Part shown: positions 1 through 10,088 of the stretch, piece after piece
Layout of the letters: the number at the start of each line of letters is the position of its first letter
Position numbering within the stretch: position 1 is the first letter of the stretch
Assembly: GCA_030704615.1 (NCBI GenBank)
Contig: CM060732.1
Location: 21,082,001-21,142,000, forward strand
DNA from: Takakia lepidozioides
Taxonomy: Eukaryota; Streptophyta; Takakiopsida; Takakiales; Takakiaceae
DNA length: 60,000 nt
Direction: 5' to 3'
Notes under the pieces: model-generated
Told to the model about the DNA's origin: nothing
What the model saw: the letters and a program-made list of their open reading frames with translations, nothing else
The model's database searches: none
Program-made: the position numbers and the translations under genes

Positions 1-388
1 CTTGGAATTGAGAATGAAGAGGTTGTCTATCTCTATTGGTAGGTTGTGTGTTTGAGGGAGGTTGACATGCTAGTTGTGGAGAGGGACAATGATGTTGAGA
101 TTCTGTTGGCTGAAAATGATGAGGGTTGAACCTTGCAGGTTGAGGACGCAAAGGTTGGGAACAAGTAGAGATGGGTGATCTAGTTGTAAAAAGGAGAGAA
201 ATGTGATCTCACATGAACATTGGGAGAAGCATTGGGCAAGTTGGTAATGTCTTGCAAAGAAATATGAGAGGGGTTTTGAGATTGAGCAAACTGAAATGTG
301 TTTATGTCAAACTCTTGGCTGTCCTCTTGACTATCTTGGAATGTGTAATGTGGATCAGATGGCATGGAAGAGATCCCTAGACTAAACG
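1..388. other. Unassigned flank upstream of the CACTA ORF
   Basis: I see no supported gene here. The stretch lies directly upstream of the first recognisable piece of the CACTA transposase, so it is probably the 5' part of that transposon. No CACTA-type terminus (CACTAC followed by AAG) is visible, so the element's 5' end probably lies outside the window. Confidence 0.4.
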
Positions 389-650
389 ATGGTGCAGTCT
401 ACTGGTGATTCTGCAATAGAAAAAGCAAGGCACAAGCATGACCATTGTGTCCACTCAATATTGTTGCACACTAACCTTTTAGTGAATGATAGCAACACAA
501 GTACAATTCAGTTCAGCACAAGGAATGGGCATACAAAAATGCTATGCAACTGCGATGAGTGTCATGGAGGAAAAGTACTGTTGTTGGAAACAGTGAGGAA
601 TCATTACATGATACACGGGAGGGATCCTCTTCTCCAACGCTGATCTCTTC
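389..650 (+). pseudogene. CACTA transposase, N-terminal transposase-associated domain (decayed exon)
   Basis: The ATG-started reading frame (84 codons to a TGA at 641-643) ends with a Cys-x-Cys-x2-Cys cluster followed by ETVRNH and HGRDPLL. This is the pattern of the transposase-associated domain at the N-terminus of plant tnp2-type CACTA transposases. A GT donor-like GTAAGA follows at 652, and the matching acidic segment (SDDEDEG) resumes at 7499 after an AG acceptor. The chromovirus at 704-7150 therefore appears to lie within an intron. The in-frame TGA before the donor suggests decay, although the exact exon end is uncertain. The family assignment rests on the pattern and on the strong tnp2 match downstream. 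Confidence 0.6.
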
Positions 651-698
651 CGGTAAGATCGCCACTTTCCCTTCAGCACTTTAGTTTGAATTTTGAAT

Positions 699-703
699 GC
701 AAC
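699..703. repeat. Left target-site duplication (GCAAC) of the chromovirus
   Basis: GCAAC directly precedes the left LTR. The identical GCAAC follows the right LTR at 7151-7155. A perfect 5-bp duplication is the size expected of an LTR-retrotransposon integrase, and it shows that both LTR ends belong to one insertion event. Confidence 0.9.
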
Positions 704-1437
704 TGTCGCGCACCTCACTTCGGTAAACTCCCCCTCAAGTCATAGTTACTCGCTTTGCTGCGCGCGCCTAACTCCCAACCTGGCCGCCGGCCAACTTGGA
801 GCTTCGGCTGCTCACCGGGGCATAACGGTCCCCCCTTTGTTCTCCCAAAGCACCCTCCACCAATTTGGAACCAGCGGAATTCCCTTTGGTAGTTGGCAGT
901 CCGGAACAGCTCCCCACTCTTTGGTCGCTTTCCGGCTCGCTCGCTTACTTACTAGTTTTTGGTCACCAACGGGCTTGCACCATTCTCGGGGTTACTACTC
1001 CCTATATATACTTCTGTAGCTGTCCGCGGGGGTTTCACAACCAGCCATGCCATTTTATGGCGAACCACCACGAACACCCTCGACTCCCGGTGATGAGTCG
1101 CGGTGAGTCTTGGCCCTCTCTCCACGGCCCCTATGGACCGTGATGAGTCCCAAGACTCCCCACGACTCCCACCACGAGGTCTCCGCCCTCATGGTGAGTC
1201 CTATGCCACCCCCACTAAGTCCCGCTAAGCTACCACCACCCCTTTGTGGAGCCACCCCCACCGCAACCCGGTGTGCGGGGCTCCACCTAGTGAGCGCCTC
1301 CGCCTCCTTGAGTGCCTTGGGCACTCAAGGGTGCTTCAGCCCCTCCATACCTATCGCTGCCGTTGCCCCCACCATAGGGGCAGCCCCTCATGTGTCCCGA
1401 CCCCCCCCCCTTGCCCTCAAGGCAAAGGGCCGCGACA
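704..1437 (-). repeat. Left LTR (3' LTR in element orientation)
   Basis: The sequence starts TGTCGCG and ends CGCGACA, a perfect 7-bp terminal inverted repeat. It is nearly identical to 6409-7150. A TATATATA at 1003-1010 reads as a promoter TATA box on the - strand. Just inside the element (1438-1449) the - strand is purine-rich (GGTAGGGGTG), the expected place for a polypurine tract. Open reading frames inside the LTR are incidental. Confidence 0.93.
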
Positions 1438-2343
1438 CACACCCCTACCAACAGGGAGTCGATGTCCTCATCGACTTGTCCATTTTGTAGAAACGAACAT
1501 CCAAGTTGTGGCGTCCCACATCAAGGAGTTTGTTTCCGTACCATGGCGTCCCATGGCAAAGAACCAAACCCCACACTTGACTCTACTCTCCACTAGCTAG
1601 TTCGGCCGACTTCCTCCAAGTCCCGGCCAAGGGTGGAGCCTCTCTAGCTCCTCCCAGTGCACTCTTCTTGGCCTACTTCAAGGCCAAGGAATGATCCTCC
1701 CCGAGGATCGAATCGCTTTACTGCAACAACATTGCTTGCGACCGCTCATGATGCCGCTTTTGGCATCACCTTGAGCAAGGGTTCACCTCGAACCCTCTTT
1801 GACTAGGAAGATAAACTTGAACCAACCGTGCGCCCCAATCACTACAATTGGGTCCGCCTTGGAATGCTGGCCTGAGGTACGGGAACACGCCGAAGCCGCA
1901 CTACGACTTCGTCCCGAGGCTACATGATTATAGTACGTGAACGGAAGCACGTAGCTTCCACGTTAGCCCGCACTACAAGGCAACCCCCTCGGTAGCGCAG
2001 CTATAGTACGCGCACGCGCCAGGTGCGCACTAGCACGTGAACTCCCAAAGAAGGCGTAAGTTTCCTTGCCCCTTGGATGGGAGTCACCCGATTTCGGCAC
2101 TACGCAAATACACGATTAACCCAATTTACCTCTCCCACTTTTATAAGCTAGCATGCATTCTACACACTAGCCAACCATACCATGCATCGCCATTCCAAAC
2201 AAAATAAGAAGCACAACATTTTGAAACATTTCATTTAAAGCAAATTTTGTACAATACAAGTTTTTGCAATCGGATTCCTGAGCTAGCTAAGCCGGGCTAA
2301 GCATGCATTTCCTCCCCCATGCTCCAAGGTTGATGTCCCCATC
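1438..2343 (-). other. Chromovirus non-coding stretch between pol end and 3' LTR
   Basis: About 0.9 kb lies between the end of the chromodomain reading frame and the 3' LTR. I see no conserved domain on either strand. The stretch belongs to the retrotransposon because it is inside the LTR pair. Confidence 0.6.
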
Positions 2344-3370
2344 AACGCTTCTTCCGCTTTTGAGGTCGGCCTTCGAACGCTGCAACCGCCTCGGATGCGT
2401 TTCCCATTTCTGAGGCACGCACCCAAGATGCCTCCACATGATGATAGCCCTTCCATTTGACGAGATACTCCGTTTCTTAGTTCTTGAACCTCCTCGACTT
2501 AAGTACTGCCTCCACCTCGTACTCAGGTTCATTTTCATGATCCAACAGCATAGGTGGCGGACACAACACTTGATGCCGATGCGGACGCGCTTCATCTTTG
2601 AAGTAAGGCTTCAAAAGAGAGACGTGAAATACTGGATGTACCTTGTTGTTTGCCGGCAGCTCCAATTCATACACATCCTCATTTATAACCTTCCGGATGC
2701 GAAAGGGTCCCGCATACGGAGGTACGAACTTCGGACTCACTTCCGGAGGTAGTTGAAAATTCTTGATGTTCAACCAGACCTCCGTACCTGCCTCAAACTT
2801 CACTTCCCTCCGCTTCCGATTCGCCTGCCTTTCATACCATTTCCTAGCTTTGGCAATGTTGTACTTTGCGAGCTTCAACAAACGCTCGCGTTCTTCCAGT
2901 ACCGCCGCTACTGCCGGTTCCTCAACGTCCTGGGCGGCCCAACTTGTCGGCACCAGAGGTGCTTTTCCATAGACCGATACGAAAGGGGAAACTCCCGTTG
3001 CGGAGTGTTCTGTGTTATTATAACAGAACTCTGTCGCGTCTAAGTGTTCCACCCAGTCTGTTTGGTCTGCCGACACGTAATTCCGCAAGATCTGCTTTAC
3101 TATGGAATTCACTCTTTCCGTTTGGCCGTCGATCGTAGGTCGGAAGGCGGTGCTCATCTTCAGCCTCGTCCCCATCTTCTTCCAAAGTGCCCTCCAAAAT
3201 TTACTCGTAAATTTTGGATGGCGGTCCGAGACAATATCCTTCGGGACTCCATGATGCTTTAAGACGTGGGCGAAGTAAAGTCGCCCTAATTCCTGCGCCG
3301 TTGCCGTCTCCTTGGTCGTCCCGGTTTGTACTGGATATCCACGTCGAACACTGCCAAAGTATCTTGCCAC
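2344..3370 (-). pseudogene. Chromovirus integrase C-terminal half plus chromodomain (truncated, with stop)
   Basis: The frame enters at the second catalytic Asp region (IVSDRHPKFTSKFW) and keeps the catalytic Glu (DGQTERVN). The GPF/Y-like segment follows (YAGPFRIRKV), then HPVFHVSLLKPY. The N-terminal zinc-binding domain and the first catalytic Asp are missing: the RNase H end (KPG) is joined almost directly to [10 protein letters not shown]. After the segment EYEVEAVLKSRRFKN there is a TAA, and the same frame continues with EYLVKWKGY and EASWV, a chromodomain with its aromatic residues. Integration activity is therefore not expected from this copy. Confidence 0.9.
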
Positions 3371-4617
3371 CTAAGTTGTTTTGGGGACAACTTGGGCTGC
3401 GTGGCAAAATATTTCACCGTAACATTGTCCGTGAACACCTTCACTGGGTTGGAACCAACATAGTGGCGCCAAAGCTTAAGGCAATGCACCACCGCCTTCA
3501 TCTCTTTTTCGTGCGTCGGCCACCGTCGCTCCACTTCATTCAGTTTCTTACTTTCGTAAGCCACTGGACGTCCATCTTGCATAAGTACACCCCCAATCGC
3601 GAAGTCCGACGCATCTGTATGAATCTCAAATGGACGATCGAACTCCGGGATTTTCAAGACTGGAGCTTCCGCCATCCGCTGCTTCAATTCAGCAAAAGCT
3701 TGGCCACAAAATGTGTTCCACACCCAGACTTTGGATTTACACAGAAGGTTCGACAGCGGCCCCGCGAACTTGGCGAAATTTCTCACATGCTTCCGGTAAT
3801 AGGAGGCGAGTCCTAGGAAGGATCGCACTCCCGGGACCGAAGTCGGAGGCTCCCAGTCCAAGATCGCCCTCACCTTTCTGTCATCCATTTTGATCCCATC
3901 CTGTGTAATCACATGCCCCAAGAACTCCACTTTCGTGACCCCGAATTCGCACTTTGAAGTTTTGGCGTACAGCTTCCCTTCCCGCAACTTTTGGAACACC
4001 CTTTTGAGGTGCTCCAGGTGCTCCTCCTTTGTTTTCGAGTACACCAAGATATCGTCGATGTACACGATCACAAAGTCATCCAACCACTCCTGAAAAAGGC
4101 TGTTCATCAGCGTGCTAAAGGTTGCAGGTGCATTGGTGAGCCCAAAAGGCATCACCAAGAACTCATATGAACCATACCTTGTCCTGCACGCGGTCTTCTC
4201 CTCATCTCCTTCCGCCACCCGAATTTGATGATAACCGGAGCGCAAGTCGATCCGGCTGAAATACTTCGCTCCTGCCAACCGGTCGAAAAGGTCGTCGATC
4301 CTTAGCAAAGGGTACCGGTTTTTAATAGTCACCTTATTCAAAGCCCTGTAATCGACACACATCCGCAGCGTCCCATCCTTCTTGTCTGCGAATAGCACTG
4401 GGGCTCCGTAAGGTGACTTACTCGGCCGGATGTACCCCTTTGACATTAGATCCTTGAGCTGAGTCTTCAGCTCGACCAACTCCCTGTGGCTCAACCGGTA
4501 GGGTGCCTTGGCAGGCGGTTCCGATCCCGGTATCACCTCAATCTTGTGGTCAACTCCTCTTCGCGGTGGCAAGCCGCTTGGTAAATCCTCCGGCATCACA
4601 TCCTGGTATTTCTCCAA
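3286..4617 (-). pseudogene. Chromovirus reverse transcriptase and RNase H
   Basis: This open frame of 443 codons holds a complete Ty3/gypsy reverse transcriptase with [23 protein letters not shown] and the catalytic YIDD ([12 protein letters not shown]). RNase H follows, with the catalytic Asp of [12 protein letters not shown] and the later FTDN. The enzyme would copy element RNA into cDNA in cytoplasmic particles. The frame is displaced relative to the Gag-protease frame upstream near 4640. At its 3' end it runs out of frame into a short Arg-rich tail where integrase has been deleted. The domains look intact, but the polyprotein does not. Confidence 0.93.
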
Positions 4618-5573
4618 AATCCCCTTGATCCAATCTGGGCTCGGCTCCCATCGCCTTCTCCTTTCACTTCTCTAATGTAAAGCAAAAACTGGGGCTCATG
4701 TGCCTCCTCCACGGCCCACTCCCTCGCTGACAGAAGGTTTATTCGCCCTCCCACGGATTTGGGCGTTTCCGACACTCGTAAGACCTCGCCACCATTCCCA
4801 CATGGCAGCGTGACTACTCTCTTGCGGCCATCTATGACCGCTCCGGATTTGCTCAAAAAGGTCATCCCCAAAATGAGATCCACTCTATCGATCTCGCAGA
4901 TGGTGAAGTTCTCACGTCCCTCCCAACTCCCCAGTTGAAGAGGAATATCAAACGCCAACCTTGTCGCCAACTGTGGTTCTCCTTTGGCAGAACGCACCTC
5001 AATAGAGACCCCCACGTCACTTGTTGGGAGTCCCAACTTTCGCGCCACCGCTGGCGTCATGAAGGAGTGCGACGCTCCTGTGTCCACCAACAGCGACACG
5101 TTAGTTCCGGATATTATCCCATCCACGAACAATAATTGACTTCCTTTACGTAGGGCGCCAGTTTCCTGATACAACTCACAAGAATAGTTGCCTACCTTGC
5201 AAGTCCTGGCGACCACCGCTTCCACCAAGCGATTGATGGTATCTTCCGACAGCTCCGTAGTTGCCCGAGTCATGTTCAATTGTCGAGGTTTCGAGCACTT
5301 CTTGGCCATGTGCCCGGGCTCCCCGCAATTGAAACACACTCCATCAAAGGTCGCCTTCTGCCCGCCATAAGCCGCTCCACCCGCTTTTCCTTTCGAAGCA
5401 CCGGGTGCCGCCTTGACGTGTGAAGGCCCTCCCTTCGATTTCCACGTGCCATTGTCGCCGCGTGGCCTATCCCATTTCTTTTCCGGTCGGAAGGAGTCAC
5501 CTTCCCGCCGGGTCTTCTTGTGGTTCAGCTCCGTACGGCCTTGTCTCTCACCCCTAGGGACATCCGAGAACAT
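4596..5573 (-). pseudogene. Chromovirus nucleocapsid zinc knuckle and aspartic protease
   Basis: The frame contains a CCHC zinc knuckle (CFNCGEPGHMAKKC) typical of Gag nucleocapsid. Downstream is a retropepsin active-site motif (LLVDTGASHSFM) in a segment resembling the plant retrotransposon protease. It would process the polyprotein. It is out of frame with both its upstream Gag part and the downstream reverse transcriptase, so an intact polyprotein cannot be read through. Confidence 0.9.
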
Positions 5574-5595
5574 TCAGCCCTCTCAATTGCCTCGT

Positions 5596-6354
5596 TCAAA
5601 GTCTTGGGTGGCTTCTCCTCCAATTTCCGCCTGGCCCATGGGGCCAGTCCTGCCACAAGTTGAAGACCATTTCTGGTTCTGCCATGTCCGCGACTTCGAG
5701 CAACAGCACATTGAAAGCCTGGACATACCCCCGAATGTCATCTGTTTGCTTCAAATTCCTCATCTTGTCCCGGGCAAGCCATGATGCGTTGAGGGGCACA
5801 AACTGTCTCTTTATCAATTCCTTGAACCCACTCCAGTTCAAGGTTTCCGGGCTTGGACCTCGGTCGTGAAGGCATTTCTGCCACCATTGTTGAGCATAGC
5901 CCCTCAAATAGGTGGGAGCCACTTCCACCCGATCCTCGTCACTCAACTTGGCCGCCCGGAAGTACTGCTCTAGCTCCAGGAGCCAGGTGTTGAGTGCCTT
6001 CCGATTTCGGACGCCCTCGAAGGTGCCAGGTTCCTTAGGTTTCACCTTAAACTTTGCCTTAGTGGAAGTGGCATTAGCCGCCTTCAACACATCTTTCAAC
6101 ATCCCGCCAAACTGTGCCGACAACCCTTCCCAAAAGGCTGCCGGCATGGGAGGCATCTCTTGGTTTGTCGGAGCTCTCAAGGATTCCTTGGGCTCCGACT
6201 CCTTGGATTCCTCCCGCTCTTGAGCGACCTCGTTTTCGGAAACATGCATCGCTTCCTCAAACGGCCGCCTCGGTGACACGTCGCCCCCATCGGGCTCACC
6301 AGGATCATCATCTTTTGGGCCGTTCCGCTTTCGCTTCGGCGTGCCCGACCCCAT
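5596..6354 (-). pseudogene. Chromovirus Gag (capsid) N-terminal part
   Basis: The ATG at 6354 opens a frame with an acidic, Pro/Glu-rich N-terminus. It is followed by the retrotransposon Gag core (FEGVRNRKALNTWLLELEQY, then YLRGYAQQWW). Near 5655 the frame shifts by one base relative to the family, and again near 5573. The Gag polypeptide therefore ends in a short aberrant tail about 25 codons long. It would form the capsid of the virus-like particle. Confidence 0.9.
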
Positions 6355-6394
6355 GATGGGCCAATCCCAAGGACGATCGCGTACTGAACTCTAA

Positions 6395-6406
6395 GCTCTG
6401 ATACCA
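6395..6406 (-). other. Primer-binding site for initiator tRNA-Met
   Basis: On the - strand this reads TGGTATCAGAGC, the standard plant retrotransposon primer site complementary to the 3' end of initiator tRNA-Met. Only two bases separate it from the right LTR. This fixes the right LTR as the 5' LTR and the - strand as the coding strand. Confidence 0.93.
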
Positions 6407-6408
6407 AG

Positions 6409-7150
6409 TGTCGCGCACCTCACTTCGGTAAACTCCCCCTCAAGTCATAGTTACTCGCTTTGCTGCACGCGCCTAACTCCCAACCTGGCCGCCGGCCAAC
6501 TTGGAGCTTTGGCTGCTCACCGGGGCATAACGGTCCCCCCTTTGTTCTCCCAAAGCACCCTCCACCAATTTGGAACCAGCAGAATTCCCTTTGGTAGTTG
6601 GCAGTCCGGAACAGCTCCCCACTCTTTGGTCGCTTTCCGGCTCGCTCGCTTACTCACTAGTTTTTGGTCACCAACGGGCTTGCACCGTTCTCGGGGTTAC
6701 TACTCCCTATATATACTTCTGTAGCTGTCGCGGGGTTTCACAACCAGCCATGCCATTTTATGGCGAACCACCACGAACACCCTCGACTCCCGGTGATGAG
6801 TCGCGGTGAGTCTTGGCCCTCTCTCCACGGCCCCTATGGACCGTGATGAGTCCCAAGACTCCCCATGACTCCCACCACGAGGTCTCCGCCCTCATGGTAA
6901 GTCCTATGCCACCCCCACTAAGTCCCGCTAAGCTGCACCACCCCTTTGTGGAGCCACCCCCACCGCAACCCGGTGTGCGGGGCTCCACCTAGTGAGCGCC
7001 TCCGCCTCCTGAGTGCCTTGGGCACTCAAGGGTGCTTCAGCCCCTCCATACCTATCGCTACCGCTGCCCCCACCACAGGGCAGCCCCTCATGTGTCCCGA
7101 CCCCCCCCCCCCCCCCCCCCCCCCTGCCCTCAAGGCAAAGGGCTGCGACA
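6409..7150 (-). repeat. Right LTR (5' LTR in element orientation)
   Basis: The sequence starts TGTCGC and ends GCGACA. It matches the left LTR almost throughout but has a longer C run (about 25-30 C after 7099 versus about 10 in the left LTR near 1400). The TATATATA at 6708-6715 is the likely TATA box for transcription on the - strand. Confidence 0.93.
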
Positions 7151-7155
7151 GCAAC
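7151..7155. repeat. Right target-site duplication (GCAAC) of the chromovirus
   Basis: It is identical to 699-703 and directly follows the right LTR. It confirms a single insertion without later LTR-LTR exchange. Confidence 0.9.
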
Positions 7156-7170
7156 GATCCTCTTCTCCAC

Positions 7171-7445
7171 ATGTCGACATTTCGTTGGGTGATTGTAGTC
7201 AAGAAGTCATAAGATACAGATGTGACTATGACTACGCCACTTCCGTTATCACTTTAATTAATGCACATGTCGTGTTTTCATTGGTCATGTGTAGTCATGT
7301 AGTCATATATGACTAAGTAAGTGACTGCAACTATGACTTCAATGGTTACAAATGTCGTGTTTTGATTGGGTGTATATTCATAAGATACATACGTAAATAT
7401 GACTGCATCACTGCAACGTCACCGTGCCTCCTATGTCATAATATG
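7171..7445. repeat. Degenerate tandem repeat (three units of about 85-95 bp) in the CACTA intron
   Basis: Three units start at about 7171, 7267 and 7351. Each opens with ATGTCG followed by a TTT...ATTGG segment. Units 1 and 3 then share CATAAGATACA, and all three carry TGACTA/TAGTCA motifs. TGACTA-type motifs recur near the CACTA-like terminus at 13035-13340, so these may be transposase-binding subterminal repeats. That link is inference. Confidence 0.55.
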
Positions 7446-7498
7446 AACAAGTGTCACATCGTTGTTGGTCCACTCACAAGATGACTGTTGTGATGCAG

Positions 7499-8960
7499 GG
7501 ATGTGAATATTCAGATGATGAAGACGAAGGCCCTGCGGCACAGTGGGAGCCAATGTCACAGAGAACGCAGATGAGAGTGGTGGATTGGAGGTAGAAATGC
7601 AGCGTGCATTGCAGGAAGCGTTTCTCTTTGCAGATGCAAACAGAGAGGACCCCATTCATGGTGGAACCGATCACACATTTGCCGATCATGACGATGATCT
7701 CGACGATTCCGGAGACAATGAATTTGATGAGAATGCTCACCTGCACGTTGATCCCAAGTATGATAAATTCTTCCGACAGTCGCAATGTCCACTTTTTGAA
7801 GGGTGCTCCATCAGCTGGTCGCAAGCAACTTTGACGTTGCTGAACGCATGCACTACCCACAAGTGCACCAATGCATTTGTGGATGAGCTTCTGGGATTGT
7901 TGCGTAAGAGTTTTTTGCCTAAAGAGAATTCATTGCCGAAAACTCACTATGAAGCAAAAACCATGATTGCCAAGATGGGATTGTAGTACACCATGATTCA
8001 TGCCTGTGAGCGTGGTTGTGTACTCTTCCGTGGGGAGTATGAGAATGTAGACATTTGCCCAGTATGCCGCAGTTCCCGTTACATTCCAGGTCGTGGAAGT
8101 GTGCCCAAGAAAGTATTGCGACACTTCCCTGTCATTCCAAGGTTGAAACGTATGTACCGATGTAAATCGATCGCTAACCTCATGACATGGCACGACAGAC
8201 ATAAGAGCCAGGATGGGTTGGTTCGACATCCAGCTGATAGCAAAGCATGGAGACACATTGACACCACATTTACGGATTTTGCTGCAGAGCCACGATCTCT
8301 GCGATTTGGATTGGCCTTAGACGGTGTAAATCCCTACGGAGCTCAATCCACAAGTTGGAGCACATGGCCCGTTCTCTTGGTCAATTACAATCTGCCTCCG
8401 TGGTTAATGACCAAAAAGTTCTTTGTCATGTTAGCGCTACTGATTCCTGGTAAGGAGTCTGTTACCTCGGACAACGTAAATGTTTATCTGATGCCCCTAG
8501 TGGAAGAGCTACTGGAACTATGGAGAGGGATTGCATCTCATGATGTTTCCCGTCCTCGTGGTCAACGCGAATTTACACTGAGGGCAGTGTTGATGTGGTC
8601 AATCCATGACTACCCTGCATATGGCTTGCTCTCAGGTCAAGTGACGAAAGGTTATGCTGGTTGTCTAGCTTGTGGACCCGGGGTGACTTCACAGCAGTTA
8701 CACACATGTGGAAAAATTGTTTTCCTAGGCCACCGAAGATTTTTGGCCCGCAATCATCCATATAGAAGGTCAAGAATGTTCAATGGCGCTACTGAGCATG
8801 GAACTCCTCCAAAAACGCAGACTGGAACATAAATCAAGGACCTTGCAACAGCTCGCACTGCTGGGTGGAAAACGGAGGGACGCCAGATAGCAGGACAGAC
8901 CCAGCAAAAACTCATGGAGTTAAGCGATTGTCAATTTTATATGTCTTACCTTATTGGGAG
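7499..8960 (+). pseudogene. CACTA tnp2 transposase core exon (one stop replaces a residue; frameshifts)
   Basis: After an AG acceptor the acidic segment SDDEDEG opens the exon. The tnp2 core follows: a long frame at 7543-7986, an in-frame TAG at 7984, then IHACERGCVLF and DICPVCRSSRY, the family's HAC/CPVC cysteine pattern. Further on come LALDGVNPYG and SWSTWPVLLVNYNLPPW, the diagnostic tnp2 block. A TAA at 8830 and a frameshift near 8915 precede SILYVLPYWE, which ends at a GT donor at 8961. The transposase would cut the element's ends. Two stops and at least two frameshifts make this copy inactive. Confidence 0.9.
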
Positions 8961-9061
8961 GTAATTCCTTCATGGCCTTTAAATTGGCTGTGTACATTTT
9001 TGCATTTTCTGTTTAAATTGTGATGAGTAAATGCTCAATTACTTATGTGTTCATTTTGTAG

Positions 9062-9957
9062 GGTCTCCTCATCCGCCACACGTTTGACGCAATGCATTGC
9101 GAGAAGAACTTGGCTGAAAATATTATTAAAATTATCTTTGGTGAGAAAGACACATTGAAAGTTCGCCGTGATTTGGAGCTACTTGGGATGCGCCCGGAAT
9201 TGTGGCTACAACATGATCCTGATAGAGCAGATACGTTAATTATGCCTCTTGCCCCTTATGTCCTCACTGAGGCTGAGTTACAAGTCTTTCTGGAGATTGT
9301 GCAGAACTTGAAAGTGCCAACAGGCTACGCATCAGCTTTCAAAAAGCATGTGGTGAAGAAGAAGTTGTCTGGCATGAAATCACATGACTATCATGTGCTC
9401 ATGCAGCAAATTATACCGCTTGCTATCCGTGGGCTCATGCCAAGTGGTCCTCGAAGGGCCATTTTGCGAGTATGTCGTGTATTTAAGAAGTTGTGTGCAA
9501 AAGTGGTGAATCCTGTAGAGTATGAGGAATTGAGAACTGAAGCAGTTCTCACTCTGTGTCTTATAGAGAAGGAGTTCCCACCATCATTTTTTGATGTGAT
9601 GACACATCTGGTTGTTCACCTAGTGGATGAGTTGTACTTATGCGGGCCCGTAGCATCTCGTTGGATGTACCCCATGGAGCGGGCAATGAAAGATATGACG
9701 GGCTACGTAAGAAACATGGCAAGGCCCGAGGGGAGCATGGCAGAAGGATACCAATTTGAAGAAGCATTGGGTTTTTGCACAGAGTATATGGCAGGATTTG
9801 ATGGAAGTGTACGAAGGGTGTGGGATGCAGATGAGGCAGAATCTGTGGAACGTGAAGTTGTGGAAGGAAGTTCTAAAGCCCGAAAATTGAATGACCTGTG
9901 TGATATTGTACATGAGTACATCATTCAGAACCATCCTCGTCTGTCAGTCATGTTGGG
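9062..9957 (+). pseudogene. CACTA transposase C-terminal exon (DUF4218-type), locally open
   Basis: The exon starts in phase with the previous donor, giving PYWE joined to GLLIRHTFDAMHCEKN, the standard tnp2 continuation. It then reads LKSHD-like MKSHDYHVLMQQIIPLAIRG, FPPSFFDVMTHLVVHLVDE and RWMYPMERAMKDMTGYVRN, which mark the DUF4218 block of CACTA transposases. The exon itself has no stop and ends at a GTAAGA donor at 9958. It is part of the same degenerate gene, so function is not expected despite the open frame. Confidence 0.9.
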
Positions 9958-10088
9958 GTAAGAAATCTACTTCATTGACATTCAGATTTCCAAGTTTTAG
10001 TCATTTATCATTAGTTGGCATATGGCGTCTTTTCAAATCTCCCACGCCACCTCTGTCAATCTCCTGGCTGACCCTCGGATTGTGACAG

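Larger units (their letters stand above)
704..7150 (-). mobile_element. Ty3/gypsy chromovirus LTR retrotransposon, full outline but coding-defective
   Basis: Two direct LTRs (704-1437 and 6409-7150) begin TGTCGC and end GCGACA, and they are flanked by GCAAC on both sides. The tRNA-iMet primer site lies beside the right LTR, so the element reads on the - strand. Order in element direction: Gag, zinc knuckle, aspartic protease, reverse transcriptase, RNase H, truncated integrase, chromodomain. That domain order places it among chromoviruses. Several frameshifts, a deletion removing the front half of integrase and a stop in the chromodomain make it non-autonomous. By eye the LTRs differ at about a dozen sites, mostly C/T or G/A, which suggests a fairly recent insertion. 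It sits inside a CACTA transposase gene. Confidence 0.95.

Noticed and set aside
693-1600. Several open frames of 68-126 codons in the left LTR and just inside it, with equivalents in the right LTR
   Set aside because: They occur in parallel in both LTRs, have low-complexity Pro/His composition and match no protein. They are explained by GC-rich LTR sequence.
2438-6356. Plus-strand frames across the chromovirus body, including a 200-codon frame at 3214-3816
   Set aside because: They are antisense to Gag, protease, RT and integrase, whose motifs are clear on the - strand.
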